From NCBI GenBank assembly GCA_002372325.1, contig DFFT01000175.1, positions 1 through 15,542 of the forward strand: a stretch of 15,542 nt of DNA, read 5' to 3'. The position numbers and the translations under genes are program-made. Under the pieces are notes generated by a model. That model was not told the DNA's origin. It made no database searches and worked only from the letters and a program-made list of their open reading frames with translations. Positions 6,884-14,209 of this stretch are shown piece by piece. Source of the stretch: Succinivibrionaceae bacterium UBA3769 (GTDB lineage: Bacteria; Pseudomonadota; Gammaproteobacteria; Enterobacterales; Succinivibrionaceae). The stretch's first letter is position 1. The number at the start of each line of letters is the position of its first letter.

Positions 6884-8347
6884 TTACTGATAGCCCAGGA
6901 ACTCTTTAAGCTTCGTATCAGACAGCAGATCTTCTTTGGATAATCCGAAAGAGCTGGCGGGAACAATCTCAAGATAACGATCCAGAAATTCCTCGTAAGT
7001 CCCGGCCTCAAAACAATCCGGCGTGATAAAGAACACTCTCGTGCCTCCGGTCACTCTGTCTCCGGCCTGTACGGTTACCTTATAGTCCCCGGTTTTAAGC
7101 TTTGCAAACACATACTTTTCCAGATTCCAGCCATGGATTTCAATATGCCCGAAGGCCACAGGATACTCAGCCACAACGGGATTTGCTCTGAGTGCGATTC
7201 CCTGATACTCATACACGGCAATTTCTATAAAGCGTTCTGCCGAACTGCAGTCCAGTACAGTGAAGCTGTCATTTTCAGTCTCCGCACTGTCACTCCCCGC
7301 ATTATTACGGCTTTCTGCAAATTCCAAATCGCCGCCGACCTCTCTTATGGCATAGCGGCAGGCCTCATCCAGCATTTTTCTGTCAACCCAGCGATAATCC
7401 TTTTTGACCTTCTCGTAAGCCTTGTCCAGATATACATTGATATCAGTGCCGTACTTGAACTTTTCTGCCGGATTGGAGTTTTGCACGGCTGTTTTCGTAT
7501 ACTCGCAAAGGAAAGAAATGAAATCGTCTGCCCCGCTGCCGCCCGTCCACGGAGTGACTATATCCGTGCCGTAATATGATTTGCTGACTTGCCCGAAAAC
7601 CAGCTTTCCATGGCATGGAGCAATCGCATACGGGGTTACTTTTTTCATTTGCGTGACTGTGGCCCAGGGATATTCCTTTTTGAGCCTCTCCAGGGCCTTT
7701 TCGTAATACACCTCGATATCAGTGCCGTATTTGAAAAGCTCCTGGTCAACAGACGGATTACGGTTCAGCTCCTCCTCGCGATTTCTTTCTCTTTCGCTTT
7801 CTTCCTCAGCCTCAAAGAAATCATCGGAACTTAATGACGTCCAGGCCCAAACTGTCTTCATGCTGTGGCAGGCCAGAGCGGGAGCATAAACAAAGGTACC
7901 GTCTTTGCCCTTCGTCCACTCATCCCATCTTCCGGCAGACAGATGACCGTTTTTTAAAATCAGAAGACAGTACTGTTCGCTTTTGGGAAAGTCGCCATCC
8001 TCCAAAGACTTGAAGTCCTTCATGATTACGCTGTGAATCTCTTCTCCCTCGGGCCCGAGGTTTATGAAGTTGATTTCCTCATCATTAAGGCAATTTGTCA
8101 TATCATAGCAATCCAGCGGATGCCATTTGGAAACTTCTGAGACTGCAACAGCATCAGCCGTGCCGCGAATGAATTCTCCGGACGGGGTGCCATTTTTATC
8201 GTAATTATTCCCATTCCAAATTCCTGCGGTATAGCGTCCGTCTTTCAGTTCCAGAAGGCAGAACTGGCAGTCCTCCGGCACCTCGTCTGCAACATTATGA
8301 AATTCATTAAAACTCAATATCAGTTTCCGATAATTACATTTGAACAT
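6884..8347 (-). CDS. Unknown protein built from two kinds of internal repeat
   Basis: A 487-aa predicted cytoplasmic protein; I recognise no named domain with confidence. Two N-terminal units share CxLLxLKxGxxxxGxW: residues 30-45 (CLLELKDGRYTAGIWN) and 127-141 (CLLILKNGHLSAGRW), each ending in a W-x-x-L/S-L segment; they weakly recall DUF551-like domains. A Glu/Arg-rich linker lies at 175-200. Two further units share FKYGTDIxVYxxKAxExxKKxYxW at 205-228 and 297-320. The C-terminal part (360-487) has a beta-rich stretch with KLKTGDYKVTVQAGD and a final acidic helical segment ending GLSKEDLLSD...EFLGY. The ATG at 8347 follows AAAGAGG; a start at 8398 would run into the kinase-remnant region and is rejected. 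It lies downstream of the kinase cluster on the same strand, so it may be part of the same system, but the gap contains decayed sequence. Confidence 0.7.
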   Translation of the reverse strand: MFKCNYRKLILSFNEFHNVADEVPEDCQFCLLELKDGRYTAGIWNGNNYDKNGTPSGEFIRGTADAVAVSEVSKWHPLDCYDMTNCLNDEEINFINLGPEGEEIHSVIMKDFKSLEDGDFPKSEQYCLLILKNGHLSAGRWDEWTKGKDGTFVYAPALACHSMKTVWAWTSLSSDDFFEAEEESERERNREEELNRNPSVDQELFKYGTDIEVYYEKALERLKKEYPWATVTQMKKVTPYAIAPCHGKLVFGQVSKSYYGTDIVTPWTGGSGADDFISFLCEYTKTAVQNSNPAEKFKYGTDINVYLDKAYEKVKKDYRWVDRKMLDEACRYAIREVGGDLEFAESRNNAGSDSAETENDSFTVLDCSSAERFIEIAVYEYQGIALRANPVVAEYPVAFGHIEIHGWNLEKYVFAKLKTGDYKVTVQAGDRVTGGTRVFFITPDCFEAGTYEEFLDRYLEIVPASSFGLSKEDLLSDTKLKEFLGYQ

Positions 8348-8461
8348 GGTTCTGCCTCTTTCCTGCCTTTTCATCATCCTGTCTATCACACATTGCATTA
8401 ACCAGAAAAAAATCTGCGATCCCCCATATGCGCCGCCCCAGATACACTGATGTCTGACTCA

Positions 8462-8638
8462 TCTTCCGCCCGTATGACTTCCGGTACCGGAACAGAGGCT
8501 GACATCAGATCGCCGAAAGTACGGCCATACTCAGCTCCGCCTGAAACTCTCCCAGTTTTTTCCCGTAAGATCAGGCAGGTTGCCGGATTTATTGAGGTCT
8601 GTACGCTTCAGTTTGCGGAGAAAGGAATTTACTTTTTC
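8462..8638 (-). pseudogene. Decayed 5' remnant of a kinase paralogue
   Basis: Read on the minus strand, this stretch matches residues 5 to about 64 of the intact kinase at 9651-13184. EKVNSFLRKLKRTDLN then NLPDLTG corresponds to KINSSLFTKFRKTQVN then KLPDITG, and further on SDVSLCSGTGSHTGG corresponds to ADIYLCSGTGIHSGK. An in-frame TGA at 8531-8533 and another at 8459-8461 interrupt it, and no kinase catalytic region follows. This explains most of the otherwise gene-free gap at 8348-8654. The match is by eye; the two anchor blocks LPD(I/L)TG and LCSGTG in the correct order make it convincing. Confidence 0.65.
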
Positions 8639-8654
8639 ACAAAACACGCCGCAC

Positions 8655-9269
8655 TTACACCGCTGCGGCTGATTCCCAGATTAGCCGTAAAGCGGGCCGC
8701 ACAACGTAGTGATCACCGTCGACGCAGACACCATCCGGATCCAGCGAGCCGGCCGCATACACGCCCGATGTGTGGTACTGATTAAAGCCCGGCGACCGCA
8801 GCCACCACCAGCAATGACCGTCATCACTGACAAATGCCCAATGCGCTATGGCCAAATCCGTAGGCTGACACCTTCTTTCGCTGTCATTCTTAAAATACCG
8901 TTCCGCCTCCGCAAGGCTGAGGCAGAAAACCCGGTCTTGAGTATTATTTCCGCCGCGGATGCGATGTTTCGGGTTATCGTCATTCACCACCTCTGAGAGT
9001 TTGATTCTCTGCAGCTCCTCCTCCGAGAAGGCCTCATTCAGAAACTCATCGTTAAGCCACTTCCGAAGGTCGCAGTTTTCCCATGCAATGTCCGCCCAGT
9101 AACGATGATACTTCTTGCAATCAAGACCATAACGGCTAACCAAAAGCGCATCCTGATCATTGACCTCCAATACCACCCATTCAATTGGCTCTTTGATCTG
9201 AGCGTCATGCTGCCGGTAGCTTCCAAACTTAATGAATTGCATCGGCGAATATTTTGTGCCATTTACCAT
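8655..9269 (-). CDS. DUF6273-domain protein, truncated kinase paralogue
   Basis: A 204-residue ORF matching residues 973-1177 of the intact kinase. Shared blocks include IMVNGTKY, EPIEW(V/L)VLEV, LLVSRYGLDCK, CDLRKWLN, EVVNDDNPK, GGNNTQDRVFCLSLAEAERYFKN (read as two adjoining blocks), WWLRSPGF and VRPALRLIW. DUF6273 is, from memory, a lectin-like fold related to domains that display variable loops. ATG 9269 is chosen because GGGGAG lies 5 nt upstream. The frame is open to 9386, but the extra residues belong to the broken repeat region. Whether the stand-alone domain is made is unknown: it may be a pseudogene relic or a donor copy. Between WWLRSPGF and VRPAL it differs strongly from the kinase copy. 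Confidence 0.5.
   Translation of the reverse strand: MVNGTKYSPMQFIKFGSYRQHDAQIKEPIEWVVLEVNDQDALLVSRYGLDCKKYHRYWADIAWENCDLRKWLNDEFLNEAFSEEELQRIKLSEVVNDDNPKHRIRGGNNTQDRVFCLSLAEAERYFKNDSERRCQPTDLAIAHWAFVSDDGHCWWWLRSPGFNQYHTSGVYAAGSLDPDGVCVDGDHYVVRPALRLIWESAAAV
8703..8783 (-). other. Hypervariable 81-nt block, copy 2 (candidate DGR variable region)
   Basis: The 27 codons between the conserved GGCTTT of WWLRSPGF and GTGCGG of VRPAL. Aligned without gaps to 9687-9767 it differs at 28 of 81 bases, whereas the 24 bases on the coding 5' side are identical and 28 of 29 on the 3' side match. Confidence 0.6.
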
Positions 9270-9622
9270 AATTGCTCCCCATAATTGCTTCGCAAGTTTC
9301 TCCGGAGTTTTCCGGAACCGGAGATCTTCCACCGCCGAGACACTCCAGAAGATAGCCGGGATTAGTGTTACCGCGGTTAATAACATCCACTACAAGGGCT
9401 TTAAAAGCCGTGAAATCAAGGAACAGTTCATCGTCAAAGACAACAACGGCGTCACTCACGGCATAAAGAGCGGCTACGTCTTCTCTGATGCCCGGAGATG
9501 ACATTACCGAATTTTTATCACTTAGCCCGGAAGAAAGTCTTCTCTTTGCGATGCTTCTTTTGTGTACCTGCAAAACTCTCGGAAAAGTCCGACGGCAAGC
9601 GGGCAGAAGAGTTACACGGGCG

Positions 9623-9646
9623 AACTGCTGCTGATTCCCAGATTAA
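9623..9646 (-). repeat. Leftover DUF6273 gene tail behind the kinase stop
   Basis: On the minus strand this reads TTA ATC TGG GAA TCA GCA GCA GTT, i.e. LIWESAAV, nearly identical to the end of the truncated copy (LIWESAAAV, 8658-8684). It lies just beyond the kinase stop, in another frame. CCCAGATTAA occurs at 9637-9646 and 9659-9668, 22 bp apart, pointing to a 22-bp tandem duplication that created the present stop. Confidence 0.65.
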
Positions 9647-9650
9647 AAGA

Positions 9651-12600
9651 TTACAGATCCCAGATTAACCGTAAAGCGGGCCGCACGGCGTAGTGAGCAT
9701 TGTAGACGAGGTTACCAACCGGGTAAAGCGCGCCGTCCGTACCTACATCCGAAGCGTAGCGCTGATGAAAGCCCGGCGACCGCAGCCACCAATAACAACA
9801 GCCGTTGCCACTATTCACCCATACTCCCTGGTTGCGGGCATGAGCCGTAGGATGGCACTGTCTTTCACCGTTATTCTTAAAATACCGTTCCGCCTCCGCA
9901 AGACTCAAACAGAAAACCCGATCCTGAGTATTATTTCCGCCGCTGGTGCCATATTTCGGGTTATCGTCATTCACCACCTCTGAGAGCCTGATCCTCTGCT
10001 GTTCCTCCTCCGAAAAGGCTATCTCCAGGAATTCATTGTTAAGCCACTTCCGAAGATCGCATTGCTCCCAGGTCATGGGTACATCCCGATGATGATACAG
10101 CTTGCAATCAAGGCCGTAACGGCTCACCAGAAGAGCTTCCTGGTCGCTGACCTCCAAAACCAGCCATTCAATAGGTTCCTTGGTATTGTCATTGTTCTGC
10201 GGATAGTTCCCGAACTTTATGTACTCCCCTTTTGTTAATCTGGACGTATACTTAGTACCGTTAACCATAATGGCGGCGCCCTTTTCTCCCGCGTGTGCCA
10301 GCTCCTGAAGAGCCTTTACCGCAGGCACTAACAATTCAGTACTCTTTAGAGCCTCCAGCCCGGCTTTATGCGCCCGGACAAAATCAGCTCCCCGGAGGGG
10401 CTTTGCCCTGCTTTCTTCCTTGATGTCTCCGACGAATCCCGCAAAATCTGCTGCATCTGAAAACACATATTCATCAAGCTCAATAACGCTGTTTCCGACA
10501 TCAAGAAGAGTCTTCACGGTGGCGGAAAGACTTTCCGCGTAAGAGAGCTGAAGCAGGGATTTTGCATGCTCTGAGACAAAGCGTCTGAGAAACCCGGGAT
10601 CGCTCCTGCCTGTTTTAAGGATATCCTCGGCAAAAAGGCGGAATTCCTCAGGAGTGGAAAACAGATACTCGTCCAGAGAAACCAGCTTATTTCGGGCTTT
10701 AAAGAAGTTTTTGACTGCCGGCTTAAGTCTGATGTCTCGTTCTTCCAGATCCATAAGCTCCCGCTTATGCTTTGCGGCATAGGCTACCAGATATCCGGGA
10801 TCAGCTTTGCCGGCGGTGATAATGCTGTTGATACAGGCTTCAAAATCCGAAACCGCAGCAAATACCCTGCCGTCAAAGTGAATCAGATTTTGAAAGGCTT
10901 CCTTAAGCGGCTTCAGGACAACGTTAAGTTCATCCTTTTGTTCCAAATCCGTTATGGTATTCTTATGACGCTTCATAAACCCGGAAAGATACCGAGGCTC
11001 CCGCTTGCTCCGGGACAGCGTGGAATTAACAAATTCCTGAAATTCAGCTTTGTCCCGAAATACCTTTTCATCAAAGACAATTACGGCATCACTTGCAGCA
11101 TAGAGGGAGGCTGCGGTTTCCTTAATGCCCGGAAAAGCTTTAGCCGCGCTTTCCAGGGAAGCCCGGTGAGCCTTTACGAATCTCAGGAGGTAACAGGGAT
11201 CCTTTCTCCCCCGCGCCAGAACTCCGGCAATAAAGTCCCGGAAGGCCGGTTCTCCGGTAAAGAGGTATTCCCCAATCTGGATAAAGCCCGCTGCGGTCTT
11301 TTGCAGGCTGCCGAGAGCGTCTGTGCCCCAGACCTTTTCCGAAACCTGCTTTAAGGGCGTTTTATAGCGATTCAGGAGACTTCGGATCTCGTAGGGCTTT
11401 TCCTCCTGAACCAGCTTTTCGATATAGCTCTGGAACTCCTGCCCGTTTTTGAAGTAATACTCGTCAGCGCCAAAGACGGCAAGCTTTGATTCATCGCGAG
11501 CCCGGGAAAGAGCCTCCCGGGATTCCGGATCCGGAAGGTTCTTTTCCAGAAAATCCAGATCCGCCCTGGCTGTCTCCATAAGCTTCATGTAGGCACTACG
11601 GTCTTTCCCGACCAAAGCAGACATTTCCTTCCTGAAGGCCTCCGGACTCGCATAGAGCTTGCCCCCAATAGGAAGTCTACGGTCACTACTCAGGGAGTAC
11701 CCCAGAATCAAAGCAAGCTCTGTATCAGATTCGGTATGCTCATTGTTTTGCCAGAGAGCGGAGGTTTTTGAAAAAAGATCCTTTACCGCGGTGTTTTTAA
11801 GGATCGTTGTGGCATAGTCCTCAGGAATTCCGGAAAGCATAAACTCCTTCACCGCACTGGTCAGGGGGTAACTCTTGCCCCGAAGGCCATGATTTTGGAG
11901 TGCTTCCTTTGTTCCCGCATCAATAAAGGCCCGGCCCAGATCCTGAATGCTGCCACGTAATTTACCGTTAAAGCAGATCTCCCTGACCTCCGGGTTAAGG
12001 CTGTAAATGAGAGCATAAAGAATTCTGGCATGAACCAGGTTATTATTTCCCGGCTTGTTCTCGCCAAGCTTTTTCTCGGCATATTCGCAAAGCGCGCCCT
12101 TTTTCTCGCTGAAAGCATAGTAGTGATGGGAAAGAAATCCCCGCCCGAGATCCTTAAGCCCCTCCTCCGGCTGCGCCAGCATGGCTCTTAAAAATTCGGT
12201 CTCGACGGTGTAGGTTTTGCCGTTAAACCGGTAGGGCTGGAATGCCGCTGATGCGGCTCCGGAAACGGCACCTTCCCCCGGCACCGGGACGTCTTCGCCG
12301 TTAAGCCATCTCCGAACCTCGTCGTAACCCCAGCGCCTGTTAGGGTTATCCTTCTCGTTACGGTGGGAGATATCCTTATAGGTAAGCCCCAGAACCAGCT
12401 TTTTAAGATCTTCCGGGAAGTTTTCTGGGAACTCAATTTTACTGATGGAAGCCAGTCTTGCCGCCTCTTCCGGAGACAGTCCGGGATTCTGAAACGGGGT
12501 AAACCCGGTGAAAAGTTCGAAGACAGTGATGCCAAGGGCGTAGTAATCGGTTTCCTTATGGAAGATGCCCTGCATAGCCTCAGGAGAAGCATAGGCCAAG

Positions 12601-13184
12601 GTCATGCCGGTCTGGGTTACCACAAAAGTGTTCTTCCCTGCATCAGAACTGATCCCGAAATCGATAAGAACGATATGCTCTCCGGTATCATCAGGAATCA
12701 GATTGGCAGGCTTGAGATCCTTGTGGAGGATACCGGCATCATGCACGGCTTTAAGGCCTTCGATAATTGACGGGATAATGAGAGTCTTCAAATCCTCTTC
12801 TGAAAACAGGGTGCCTTCTGCAAGGAGTTCTGACAGGGCGGACATCTCGTAGTACGGTCGTGCCACATACTGATGCCCCTCATATTCGCCAAAACACGCC
12901 ACAGATGCTACGAACGGACTTGTTACAGTTTTCAGCTTTTCCAGCACCTCCGGCTTTACGGCATTTTCCCGGCGGTAGTATTTGAGGAGAAACTTCTTTC
13001 CTGAATGAATCCCGGTTCCGGAGCAGAGATAGATATCCGCCTCCCCGGAAACAATGTCCAGCCTTGAGTCTGTATGGAATTCACCCAGGGTAAGCCCGGT
13101 AATGTCCGGGAGCTTCTGAACGCTGTTTACCTGAGTCTTTCTGAACTTGGTGAACAGTGATGAATTAATTTTGGTTTCGGTCAT
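9651..13184 (-). CDS. Ser/Thr protein kinase, helical repeats and C-terminal DUF6273 domain
   Basis: A 1177-aa three-part protein. Residues about 35-300 are a Hanks-type kinase: ATP-anchoring lysine K68 (KFLLKYY), catalytic loop HKDLKPAN (D156, N161; HRD arginine replaced by Lys), DFG at D175-G177 and an APE-like SPE at 200-202, so it should be active. Residues about 310-970 are helical repeats, clearest from 565 onward as six units of about 66 residues with the pattern D-E-x-x-F-x-x-x-x-x-F ... G-x-x-x-P-x-(Y/F)-L-x-x-F-x-x-x-H-x-x-x-L. Residues 973-1177 are a DUF6273-like domain (MVNGTKY, IEWLVLEV, CDLRKWLN, WWLRSPGF, VRPALRLIW), from memory a lectin-like fold. No signal peptide or membrane segment, so cytoplasmic. 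The start at 13184 has a weak ribosome-binding site. Likely role: phosphorylation signalling with the C-terminal domain sensing a ligand; no substrate is known. Confidence 0.85.
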   Translation of the reverse strand: MTETKINSSLFTKFRKTQVNSVQKLPDITGLTLGEFHTDSRLDIVSGEADIYLCSGTGIHSGKKFLLKYYRRENAVKPEVLEKLKTVTSPFVASVACFGEYEGHQYVARPYYEMSALSELLAEGTLFSEEDLKTLIIPSIIEGLKAVHDAGILHKDLKPANLIPDDTGEHIVLIDFGISSDAGKNTFVVTQTGMTLAYASPEAMQGIFHKETDYYALGITVFELFTGFTPFQNPGLSPEEAARLASISKIEFPENFPEDLKKLVLGLTYKDISHRNEKDNPNRRWGYDEVRRWLNGEDVPVPGEGAVSGAASAAFQPYRFNGKTYTVETEFLRAMLAQPEEGLKDLGRGFLSHHYYAFSEKKGALCEYAEKKLGENKPGNNNLVHARILYALIYSLNPEVREICFNGKLRGSIQDLGRAFIDAGTKEALQNHGLRGKSYPLTSAVKEFMLSGIPEDYATTILKNTAVKDLFSKTSALWQNNEHTESDTELALILGYSLSSDRRLPIGGKLYASPEAFRKEMSALVGKDRSAYMKLMETARADLDFLEKNLPDPESREALSRARDESKLAVFGADEYYFKNGQEFQSYIEKLVQEEKPYEIRSLLNRYKTPLKQVSEKVWGTDALGSLQKTAAGFIQIGEYLFTGEPAFRDFIAGVLARGRKDPCYLLRFVKAHRASLESAAKAFPGIKETAASLYAASDAVIVFDEKVFRDKAEFQEFVNSTLSRSKREPRYLSGFMKRHKNTITDLEQKDELNVVLKPLKEAFQNLIHFDGRVFAAVSDFEACINSIITAGKADPGYLVAYAAKHKRELMDLEERDIRLKPAVKNFFKARNKLVSLDEYLFSTPEEFRLFAEDILKTGRSDPGFLRRFVSEHAKSLLQLSYAESLSATVKTLLDVGNSVIELDEYVFSDAADFAGFVGDIKEESRAKPLRGADFVRAHKAGLEALKSTELLVPAVKALQELAHAGEKGAAIMVNGTKYTSRLTKGEYIKFGNYPQNNDNTKEPIEWLVLEVSDQEALLVSRYGLDCKLYHHRDVPMTWEQCDLRKWLNNEFLEIAFSEEEQQRIRLSEVVNDDNPKYGTSGGNNTQDRVFCLSLAEAERYFKNNGERQCHPTAHARNQGVWVNSGNGCCYWWLRSPGFHQRYASDVGTDGALYPVGNLVYNAHYAVRPALRLIWDL
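9687..9767 (-). other. Hypervariable 81-nt block, copy 1 (candidate DGR variable region)
   Basis: Codons 1140-1166 of the kinase, between CTGCGGTCGCCGGGCTTT and GTGCGGCCCGCTTTACGG in coding orientation. Compared with 8703-8783 there are 28 substitutions, 12 at first, 10 at second and 6 at third codon positions, and only two codons differ synonymously. Position in a lectin-like C-terminal domain a few codons before the stop is where DGR variable regions usually sit. No reverse transcriptase, Avd-like gene or template repeat is present in the window. Confidence 0.6.
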
Positions 13185-13264
13185 AAAGGAGTCTCACGGA
13201 AATGCGGTTTTAACATAATCAGTAAAATATTCGACTTTCAGCTGCGCGTCTGTTCACCTATTAT

Positions 13265-13302
13265 GTCATCACCATTTCTGTCATCACCCTTTCTGTCATC
13301 CC
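13265..13302. repeat. 15-bp tandem repeat
   Basis: GTCATCACCATTTCT (13265-13279), GTCATCACCCTTTCT (13280-13294) and a partial third copy (13295-13302). It sits at the 3' end of the broken TIGR04076-like gene, upstream of the kinase, and the last copy contains that gene's original TGA. No function is evident. Confidence 0.7.
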
Positions 13303-13706
13303 TTATAGGCATCATCGGCTGTATTCCTGAAGTTCTGTTTTGCCAGCCACTCCCGCTCCTCGTTATTCTCCGGGATATCGATGCGCTCAATCTTGAAGAT
13401 AACCGGTCTCGTGCCGTCATTGCAGCAGGCGATCATCATACGGTCGTCGCTGGTCCAGCCCTTCATGATGGAACCGCCCTGCAGCGCTGTGTAGACATAC
13501 CGGCTGACAGCATCTCACGCCTCGCCGCAGAATTTGCCATTCATGAGGTGGTAGAAGTCATCCTGCTCTGGCGCGCGTTTAAGCAGGAAGGTATCCCCCG
13601 GCTTAAAAAACGGGCACGGGCCGGATTTGGGATCAGCCAGATACTGCTCCTGCAACTTCGGAAAGCACTTTGTTTCCAATACCGTAATTCTGCATTCGTG
13701 CTTCAT
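13296..13706 (-). pseudogene. TIGR04076-like gene with an in-frame TGA
   Basis: The reading frame from ATG 13706 (GAGGTG upstream) runs 136 codons to a TGA at 13296-13298, but is interrupted by TGA at 13515-13517 (codon 64). Before the break it has HECRITVLETKC, EQYL and GPCPFFKPGDTF; after the break the same frame continues DAVSRYVYTALQGGS, KGWTSDDRMMIACCNDGTRP and VIFKIERI. Both halves match my memory of the TIGR04076 family, including the ACCxDGxRPVIFKIERI ending, and the TGA falls where the family has a tryptophan (C-x-W-A-W-D-D), as if TGG had become TGA. The family's function is unknown to me. The truncated product would be 63 aa. Other genes here end in TGA at sensible lengths, so code reassignment is unlikely. 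It probably formed a two-gene operon with the Imm32-like gene, 28 bp upstream. Confidence 0.7.
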
Positions 13707-13734
13707 AAGTTCACCTCGCAACTGCACCGGATTT

Positions 13735-13965
13735 TCAATGTCGGGCCGGATTTTCAATGGCCAGTTTTTCAATGGTCAATTCGGCCGACCTTTCTTCGAG
13801 AGAGTTATATTCATCGTAATGAATATGACTTCCTGCCGGTTCTTCCGCAAGAGCCCTGAGATGCTGCGCCAGAGAAAGCAGCCCTTCTTTATTCGCTGAT
13901 ATCACCACTGCGTCATTATCGATGCTCACACGAATTTCAAATCCGTCTGCCCAATCTATCGTCAT
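13735..13965 (-). CDS. Imm32-like immunity protein
   Basis: A 76-aa acidic protein resembling the Imm32 immunity family: EIRVSIDNDAVVISANKEGL (8-27), SLAQHLRALAEE and GSHIHYDEYNSLEE followed by ELTIEK. Imm32 members are predicted to neutralise toxins of polymorphic toxin systems, though they also occur alone. The ATG at 13965 follows AGGAG at good spacing. The last codons run through three copies of TTTTCAATG (plus strand, about 13732-13774), which may have altered the C terminus. No toxin gene is adjacent in the window, so this is an orphan immunity gene or a protein with another role. It lies 28 bp upstream of the broken TIGR04076-like gene on the same strand. Confidence 0.65.
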   Translation of the reverse strand: MTIDWADGFEIRVSIDNDAVVISANKEGLLSLAQHLRALAEEPAGSHIHYDEYNSLEERSAELTIEKLAIENPARH

Positions 13966-14209
13966 AGCAAGCTCCTGTCTTTGCTCGTCAGCTTATCGCA
14001 GACCCTTTCACCGGCTGTGATAGCGTTATTCTCAGCGCCGGGGAACTTCATCCCCCCTTTTTTCCAGCATTTCTTTGAAGCTGCAGTCTCAGGGCAGCAT
14101 CCCAGAAGCCCCTAAACTGAATCCGAGCTCGTAAAGATGCAAGCGCCCTCGCCAAACCTGCTAAAGCCTCAAACTGAATAAAGCAGGACTCTCTCTTCCA
14201 TCTCTGGAA

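Larger units (their letters stand above)
8655..9600 (-). pseudogene. Truncated, frameshifted kinase/DUF6273 gene copy
   Basis: The whole remnant. From about 9600 to 9340 one frame matches a helical repeat of the intact kinase: SPGIREDVAALYAVSDAVVV and FDDELF, then INRGNTNPGYLLE, corresponding to FPGIKETAASLYAASDAVIV, FDEKVF and SKREPRYLSGF. At about 9325-9345 the reading shifts by one base, and the next frame continues EDLRFRKTPEKLAKQLWGAI into the intact DUF6273 domain. The kinase domain and most repeats are missing, and the 5' end (no ATG, only TTG at 9573) abuts sequence left behind the kinase stop. I read this as a paralogue that lost its 5' part and took a frameshift. Confidence 0.7.

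Noticed and set aside
9229..9573. Independent 114-aa gene
   Set aside because: Its first part matches a kinase repeat and its end is out-of-frame translation past a frameshift; treated as part of the truncated paralogue.
8655..13184. DGR template repeat or reverse transcriptase inside the window
   Set aside because: No third copy of the variable-block flanks, no reverse transcriptase motifs and no Avd-like ORF were found; the DGR idea rests on the two variable blocks alone.
13265..13302. CRISPR-like repeats
   Set aside because: Units are directly adjacent with no spacers; a simple tandem repeat.
13296..13706. TGA read as tryptophan throughout (alternative genetic code) or as selenocysteine
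   Set aside because: The radical SAM and methyltransferase genes end in TGA at normal family lengths, and the family has Trp, not Cys, at this position.
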